DNA of 64,000 nt, taken from Chaunax sp. Z400 (lineage: Eukaryota; Chordata; Actinopteri; Lophiiformes; Chaunacidae). The DNA is taken from contig CM075186.1 in NCBI GenBank assembly GCA_037577475.1, forward strand, positions 27,176,334-27,240,333, in the 5' to 3' direction. Shown here piece after piece: positions 57,595 to 64,000 of this stretch. The first letter of the stretch is position 1, and the number at the start of each line of letters is the position of its first letter. The notes under the pieces are model-generated. The model saw nothing but the letters and a program-made list of their open reading frames with translations, made no database searches and was not told the DNA's origin. The position numbers and the translations under genes are program-made.

Positions 57595-59639
57595 TTCAAG
57601 ATTTAGAAATTTAGCAAAAATGCAAAACATTTTTCCCAGACAGTCTTGAATTTAAGTGCATCAAAGTGTGGAGAAGGGATAGTGTGACAGCCCAATTACA
57701 TATCAGTCCATGGTTTTTCATGCACAGATCACTGGTTCCTCTTCCAGGAACTGCATCCAAAAGATGCAGAGCTGTAACTCACACCATGCCTGTCACATAA
57801 GAATAAAAATCTGCTGCACCACCTAAGTGGTCTGGTCCAAATATCATAATTTGCTGGCTGCCCCGACGTTACTTGGTTTTGTAGTCAACACCCAAGGAGA
57901 CGTCACCACTGATTCCTCCCAGCATGAGAAGTTGTGAATATTTAAAAGAGGATGTGCTCAGGCCACAAGGCTCTTTAAAGGTCACTGGAGCCCTTCACAG
58001 TGGTCTTGAGGCACTGCAGATAATATTCATGTATTTCTGAATAATTTATGCCATGGGCTCATTCAGCAGAAATGTCTTAAGATACGATTTTCCCCAAGAA
58101 CAAGCAACATTTGTCTTTGTAAAGCAGGGATCAACTTCAAGTGCAAAGTGCCTGAAAATCGGTTAACTTGCATTAAAGGTATTTTACGATATGTTACAGC
58201 TGGATTAGTACAGTAAGGAGTGGATTGGGAGAGAAGAAGATATGGAGGAAATGCTGCACAGGCCCAGAAACTTTAAACTCAACCACACGAAGGGCCGAGA
58301 GCCAGAGCTACAGACAAAGCTTCCCAGCCCAAACTCGCTGACTTGTAACCACCGAAAGAGTTCAGGGAGGAGTTCGATTAGATGTCCAACTGGCCTTCAA
58401 TCAGGTTTTGTTTAAGCCAGCGTGACAGAGGGAACGAGGGGCCAGTGAGACTCACCAAAAGGATGACTCTCCAATGGCCCAGTCGCCGCTCTGAGCTCCA
58501 GCTCTATATTCATCAAGCACAGGGACGGCCACAGAAGGGCAGACAAGTGGAGGAGGTGAAGGAATGTGAACATAAACACAAGCCAGTAGGAAGTCTCACT
58601 AGCCAACCATCTGTTAGTTAGCCCAGAGAAGTGAGAGTTTGGCTCTGGTGCCTGTTAGAAACAACAGGTCATGTAACGTTTGACAGGAAAGATGACCAGT
58701 GTAAGAAATGAGTTGAAAGTTTTTGATGTAAAACTGACTTGTTATTTAACGTAATCTAACCCATTCTGAGTGAAATAACTCGAGCTGCTCCATCTTTGAC
58801 ACATCTGAGTGAGCTGCATCTTCCCAACCTCCAACTTCGAAACCAATAATCAAAATGATTAATAAAAACAGGGATGGGCCACAATCTTTAGCCATGACCA
58901 GCTTTGCGTATGAAAAATGTTTCCATATTCACTGTTGGTACTGGTAAATACGTAAGATAACCCCATTTCTCCCAGTATCACCGTCAGTTTTTGTATCTGC
59001 CCCGAGATTCGGATCCACTCGTGTCATCATCACCCTAGCTCTCTCTGACCTCGCCTACCTGAGCCACATCTACACCCTCTCTCACCTGATACTGAGCACA
59101 AAACCAACACCCCACCCTCACGACATCATTCCCGATCAATCTGCTGCTTTGATATATCTTTTGTGTGTGTGCTGGCAACGCTGTAAGACTAGTTACATGA
59201 TGAAAAAGAGTACAGAAGAAAAGCAATTTTAAGAATAATAAGTTTGGCAAATAAGATACTGTGTGCTCATGTGCTTTGCACATCAGGCACACAGAATAAA
59301 AATAAAAATAAAGAAATTTGATTGAAGTTCACAGCGATCTTTCTTGGCTTGAGTGGAAATAATTTGTGGATAATTAAGCATCAACGAAGATGGATGGTGA
59401 TGCAGCAGGAGACGACGCCGGCAGCACGGACATGCTTTAGCTGCTAGAAACGGTTCTCATTAACGTCACCACCTTACATCTTGACAAAAGACAACAAAGC
59501 AGAAACAGGTTTCTGGTCGATCTAATGGAGCAAATGAGCCCCATTTCCTATCCATCCATACAATTTAATTGACCAATAATGGATTTTTAAGGTAGATATT
59601 AGTTGCACTTGCATATGCATTTGAGTTTGTGCACCTTCC
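57595..59639. other. No gene seen
   Basis: Non-coding; slightly GC-richer at 58260-58620, without recognised coding. Confidence 0.45.
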
Positions 59640-59850
59640 TCAGATAGGGTGAGTGCTTTTAGCTTAGAGGCTACGGTGAAGATTTCAGCTTTAAACTGCT
59701 ATAAATAACAACTTTCCAAAGTTTCTGAAGACTTTAAGAAAAGTGCTGCATCACTGTTTGGATGTGAAGCTCCAGAAGTGTTTTTGTGGACTAAGAAACT
59801 TTGGGCATGGGGGTGAGTAGACAATGACTGAATATTCAGTGTTTGTCAAA
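59640..59850 (+). mobile_element. MITE fragment, family of 1630-2105
   Basis: agcttagaggctacggtgaa, tgtgaagctccagaagtgtt and the end ggggtgagtagacaatgact align with 1804-2070. The inverse left end is not kept. Confidence 0.6.
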
Positions 59851-60377
59851 TGTTAACATTACATCTACTACATCTTTTTATTGCACCTGATGTTCCACCT
59901 GCTGAATGCTCCTCTGTCGTTTAATGTTAGCAGCAGAGGCTTGGATAGATGGAGCCATTTGTTTAGCCTCCTAAAATGTCATTGATGCTAAAAACTGAGA
60001 TGCATTATTAAAGCGTTTAAGTACAAAAACAGCAGCAGAGTGTAAAAAATGTTACCCCCTTACATGCATTGAAAGGATACAGATATCAAGGTAAACACTG
60101 TGATACTAAAAATACTAATTCCCACATTACGGCCCTGCACAACAGGTTACCATCCTGGTTCTGTGTACAGTATCAGAACAGGGACGAGCCAATGTACAGC
60201 TGTGTGGGAATTAATACCATGACTCAAGGAAACCTGATCTGACCAACCTGACTCCTCTCCCAGCCTGATCTTTTAATTCCCTCACTGGCAGAAAACTGTT
60301 GTTGAGGCTGGTGTTCAGCCTTCAAATCAGACTAAGTAATTTGGTTCACAGTATGACCTCATTCTATTTGCATCTTA
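59851..60377. other. No gene seen
   Basis: Non-coding; nothing supported. Confidence 0.4.
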
Positions 60378-60460
60378 TTAGGGCCCGAGCCCCGAGGGTG
60401 TGAGGACCCTATTGATCTGCAAGGAATTATTATTATTTTTCCTTTTTGGGGGCTTTCCCA
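60378..60460. mobile_element. Fragment of a common fish repeat (gggcccgag...gaggaccctatt)
   Basis: ttagggcccgagccccgagg then gtgtgaggaccctattgatc and a (TTA)-rich stretch. This is a start sequence I remember from a very abundant teleost element. Class unknown. Confidence 0.5.
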
Positions 60461-60589
60461 TGGAATGAATGAATGAATGAATAATCTTTTACACCTTATA
60501 AATCCAGAGGACCACACAGCAGCAGCAGCATAGCATACAGATGCAGACAACAGCTGGAGACAAGGAGCTGTTCAGGGATTTAATAATTA

Positions 60590-61200
60590 ATGCAAACTAA
60601 AACAGGCAACAGTGTCCACAGGCCAAAAACAGGACAATACCCAAAACTCCAATGAATAGAAAAAATGCAAAGCTGAGCCAAAAAACAAATAATTCCAAAT
60701 ACTTCAGAGGAAGGGCAAGGCAAAATCCAAAGGGCAGGCAGAAACAACACAAGGACAAAACTTACATGGAGCAAAACTGGACAAAACAGGGCAAACAGAA
60801 TATCACGGAGGTACACAGGGAATAACGGACGAACTAACACAGAGGACAGAACCAAACAGACTTTAATACACAGAGTAATGAGACGATGACACACAGGTGG
60901 AACAGAGAAGAGGAGAGAATCAGAGACAGGTGGAAACACTCAGACAATCACAGAGGAGGTGAAGGGAAAACCTTAAAGGGGAAAACATGAGGATAAACTA
61001 ATCATAAGACAGAGCAAACAAACAAACAGGGAAAGGGAGCAAACTGGAACTAAAAACATGGAGGACAGAAACAGAGACAGGAGAACAAATGGTTTAAAGA
61101 TCACAACCAAACACAGGAAATGCAAAGCAAACGCAAATGGCAGGGAAAATACTTTCAAAAATAAAACAGGAAACAGGCAACCTAAATACAGAAACATGAC
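60590..61200. repeat. T-poor, purine/A-rich strand-asymmetric tract
   Basis: About 600 bp in which the plus strand is dominated by A, C and G, with aca, agg and gga motifs and few T. Typical pieces are acaggtggaaacactcagac and gaggacagaaacagagacag. The minus-strand frames across it (60580-60939 and 60973-61197) are hydrophobic only because of the Leu/Val/Phe bias of T-rich codons, so I do not call genes. It resembles the tail region of a fish transposon, which is inference. Confidence 0.6.
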
Positions 61201-61776
61201 ACATTCATTACATTTTTTTTTGGATTTCCGAAAATCATCTCCTTACCCCACCATTAGCGTCTTGCGACCCCCCCCTTTCACCCACACACAATGCCTGCGC
61301 CCCTGTCTACGCAAAAAGTAGACAGACCATGATCCCTCTGGACCTTGCCCCCCCTGACCACGATCCGTCCAAACCTAGACCCCCTGCCCCCACTATGTAA
61401 ACCCTAACTGCTCCTCTGTTTCCTACCTTAAAAAATCAAATAAATAACAGAAATCTCAGTTTGTGAAATATTGTTTTACTCATTTGTATGTCGTTGACTA
61501 CCATTCTTCCTCATAACGGCATACAAAACATTAAAAGAAAAGAGATACTAGGAGTGAAACAGGTTTGCATTGGTTATTAACAGGGGTGCACGCAATGTTT
61601 TTGGTCTGGTTCTCAAATGAGCACCTGAAGATGTTGCTTGGTGATCATCTTTTGCGTTGCATGAAACAGGCATGTTTTAGGTCAGGGGTTCCCAAAATCT
61701 TCTACCCCCGACCCCCACTATCCCCAGAGGCGGTTGAAGCATACAAACATTAAGCACACACACCTATAATACAGTG
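61201..61776. other. No gene seen
   Basis: Non-coding; C-rich runs near 61268-61285 and 61347-61395. Confidence 0.4.
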
Positions 61777-62035
61777 TTTCCCATACATAGGCTCTACTTG
61801 GGCGGCCCGCCCCAGTAAATTAAGACCCGCCCAGGTAGATAAAATCCAAATTTAATTCTGTAATGTTACATCAAAGTCAAACGGAGACTGGCCGCTACTG
61901 AGTTTTTGAGGTAAGTAACTTTTTTCTGAACTCCTGGAATGTTTTGTGGACTAAAAGACTTCAGCATGGTGGTGAGTAGATAATGGCAGAATTTTCAGTT
62001 TGGGGTGTTGGGGTTTCTTCTAATAACACTGGCCT
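61777..62035. mobile_element. hAT-like left-end fragment followed by MITE fragment
   Basis: 61777-61850 starts acagtgtttcccatacatag with cggcccgcccc and recalls the element at 56752. 61925-62035 (tggaatgttttgtggactaa, gtgagtagataatgg) is a third copy of the 1630-2105 family. The open frame starting at 61983 is not supported. Confidence 0.5.
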
Positions 62036-62186
62036 TGGAGTGCCTTCCATATGTGTTGAGTTGTTGTCCAAAAAGGTTGTTTTTTGTCTAAACAAAAGGT
62101 TCATTCTAAGGGCATCCACAATCTATGTTTCAGGCGACTTAGAAATCACAGAATTTAATGTCTTCTTACTTATGTTTCCAAGCCTT

Positions 62187-62640
62187 TTTTTTTATTATCA
62201 ACATTTTTTATGTCACAGACTAGGACATTTAACACCTACATACAATGCATAAACAAAAGACATACAATGAGCACAAAGCAACATGTGCACAGATAACAAA
62301 AAGGGAGGGAGCATTGAAACACACTTAGTGTGACCAGGCCAGAATCAAGGTGCCTCAGTGTGTCAGCAGCAATGTCCTTCCTTATTAAGTCTATTAACTC
62401 TTCCAGCAAACCGTTCAGCCTGAAACAGGTTGGAGTTTTTGTCTTCTAGTTCATAATAATTGTCTGCTTAGCAGAAAGACAGCCCAATGGTACAAATCTC
62501 ATTTTGCTTACAGATAACTCATCTATTTCATCTCCTAATATACACAGTACAGGACATCTAGGAGCATCAGCTTGCAGGATCTCTGTGAGGGCATAGGTGA
62601 CCTCTGACCAGCAGGGCATTCCCACAGACCCATAAGGGCT
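62187..62640 (-). pseudogene. L1/Tx1-like LINE ORF2 C-terminus with poly(A)
   Basis: On the minus strand, from about 62620, the frame reads WSEVTYALTEILQADAPRCP, then VLCILGDEIDELSVSKMRFV, PLGCLSAKQTIIMN, and a stop where a Trp is expected. KTKTPTCFRLNGLLEELIDL and IRKDIAADTLRHLDSGLVTL follow. This is the C-terminal layout of L1/Tx1-type ORF2 proteins: FW-x-EV-x-L, then LG, then A+xxIxxxWK. A 3' UTR of about 100 nt ends in AATAAAAAAAAA at about 62187-62198 (minus strand), the expected poly(A). It is 5'-truncated and broken by the stop. Confidence 0.7.
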
Positions 62641-63224
62641 CCCCTTTTACTGCAGCCATACCAGCATCAGTCCTAGACCGTAACATTCATTACATTTTAC
62701 TGAGGTGAACCTTCTGTTTCTAAACGTGACATAACGTCACTGACTAGCAGATCTGTACTACATGAAAATAAGTGGAAAATAAATGGTTCTTCCTCAGGTG
62801 GTGTATATTGAAGAATATACTGTGACTTAAAGCTAGTGACACAGCGGATGAGGAGCTTGTGCCAAAAAGAATGATCTTTGTTGTTTGTGTTTAAAAGGTA
62901 CAATGAAAATTGGTTAATTTAAAGTCTGGCTATAGTCTACAGAGCATTTAAAGTGAGAATCACGATTACAATTTAGATAATGGATTTTTGTTGTGATTAA
63001 ATAGATCATAATATCAGTTTCTGGCCACCCGTCATGGGAGCGTTCAATTAATCTAAACCTACAGAATGTCCTTTTTCACTTATGATAAGTCATTCCAATG
63101 GAAACTATATAGTTGTCTGTCACTGATGGTAATAATACCTCCTGGTAAAAGACAGTTTGGTAGCTACAGTTGTATGTGACACACAGATGCTATATTCCAT
63201 GTCAGGTAGCAGCTCACATAAACA
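62641..63224. other. No gene seen
   Basis: Non-coding; the minus-strand frame 62697-62903 is unrecognised. Confidence 0.4.
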
Positions 63225-63375
63225 GTGAAGAGCATGTCCAAGTGTCCTTGAGCGAGACACTGAACCCCAATTTGTTCATCCCAGCCCAGATAAACAGGGC
63301 ATCCGGCGTAAAACCTGTGCCAGATCCACAATGGGGATGGATAAATCTGCTATGGCGACCCCGAAAGCAAAAACA
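63225..63375 (+). mobile_element. Teleost repeat fragment (gggcatccggcgtaaaac)
   Basis: tgagcgagacactgaacccc, gggcatccggcgtaaaacct, gtgccagatccacaatgggg and ctatggcgaccccgaaag form a block I remember from many fish genomes. Class unknown. The frame 63170-63460 crosses it and is not a gene. Confidence 0.5.
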
Positions 63376-64000
63376 AAAAAAAGTTCAGGGTAAAAGAGCA
63401 CAGATATGTCATAATTCAATGAGTGTGATTATTTTTGGGAGCCATCAACTGATTACCTAAAGTGATCACGTGACTGTCTATACAGTGTTGTTCACATGAT
63501 CAGATGGTCAGTCTGTTGTTGTATAAACTAGACAGCACTAAGAGAACTCAGTTTCACCATTATTTCATTTATTAGAATTCAAGAGTTAACTGTCAAAACT
63601 GTTTACAAAACCATTCAAAATGTCCTCAGACTTTTGTCCCTGTTCGTCGTTGTCTGCCTTTCCCTCTGTACACAAAGTGTATTCATTGTGAAAACAGGCA
63701 AGTTCATTTCCAGCCTGAAACACTGCAAATATAATTCCTCATGTAAATTCAGATTGGTAGCATAGATCGATATCTAATATCTTCTAATAATAACTCCTTA
63801 ACAGCCAGATTAAGCTCATCAAGCTGCAAGCTGTCCAATAAGGAGAGTTTGAGAGGGGAGAGGAGGGTGTGTGTGCAAGGCAACACTTAAAAGGTTTGGT
63901 TTCCCACGCAGTCATGCATGAACAGGAGGCTACAGCAGAGGGCTGAGAACACAACCCTGAGGGGCACCGGTGATAAGAGACCAGATGGAGGATGATGGGG
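63376..64000. other. No gene seen to the window's right edge
   Basis: Non-coding. The last 60 bases (ggctgagaacacaaccctga, ggggcaccggtg) resemble the conserved RT block 'FLLNTRTCSLSGAPQG'-type LINE text read on the minus strand, but it is cut by the edge and not called. Confidence 0.3.

Noticed and set aside
60580..61197. Two hydrophobic minus-strand frames as membrane proteins
   Set aside because: Hydrophobicity follows from T-rich codons in a strand-skewed repeat tract. No conserved motif.

Overview
The window looks like nuclear DNA of a bony fish, probably a percomorph. It is AT-rich and intron/intergenic-like. It carries one vertebrate neuropeptide-receptor exon and many fish-type transposon remnants: tRNA-derived SINEs, L2/Rex-like and L1/Tx1-like LINE pieces, Tc1/mariner, hAT-like and KDZ-like DNA-transposon remains, and many MITE-like repeats. 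Long GT, TA and ATT microsatellites and two long minisatellites are also present. Nothing bacterial is seen: no operons and no Shine-Dalgarno-led gene strings.

Only one host coding feature is well supported: the last coding exon of a thyrotropin-releasing-hormone receptor (308-877, + strand). It encodes TM6, TM7 and the cytoplasmic tail. Its earlier exon or exons lie left of the window. From about 900 to 64,000 I see no convincing host gene; this is a gene-poor flank filled with transposable-element debris.

Layout. 1-2.9 kb: receptor exon, 3' flank and a TIR-bearing MITE. 2.9-19.1 kb: AT-rich DNA with a Harbinger/MITE-like repeat, three SINE remnants, a LINE tail and a perfect 24-bp hairpin at 7943-7996. 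19.8-21.6 kb: a 54-unit, 33-bp minisatellite whose period keeps a frame open on both strands. 22.4-23.2 kb: a broken protein-coding element of a multi-copy fish family. 25.6-27.4 kb: a LINE reverse-transcriptase remnant and a KDZ-like transposase exon, both on the minus strand. 29.5-37.1 kb: nested repeats, including a LINE 3' end inside a MITE and an internally deleted Tc1/mariner-type element inside another repeat. 39.3-43.8 kb: a MITE, a Tc1 transposase relic and two LINE relics. 45.8-46.8 kb: a 30/32-bp minisatellite with dimeric higher-order structure. 47-53 kb: TA and GT microsatellites, a 1.2-kb TIR element and a SINE with perfect 8-bp target-site duplications. 54-64 kb: further repeats, a hAT-like relic, a strand-asymmetric purine-rich tract and an L1-like relic.

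No new multi-gene system is visible. The most unusual structures are the two minisatellites, especially the 33-bp array, which appears to have grown inside a copy of a dispersed repeat that is also present near 24.3 kb, and the perfect hairpin at 7.9 kb. Family names rest on remembered sequence patterns, not on searches.
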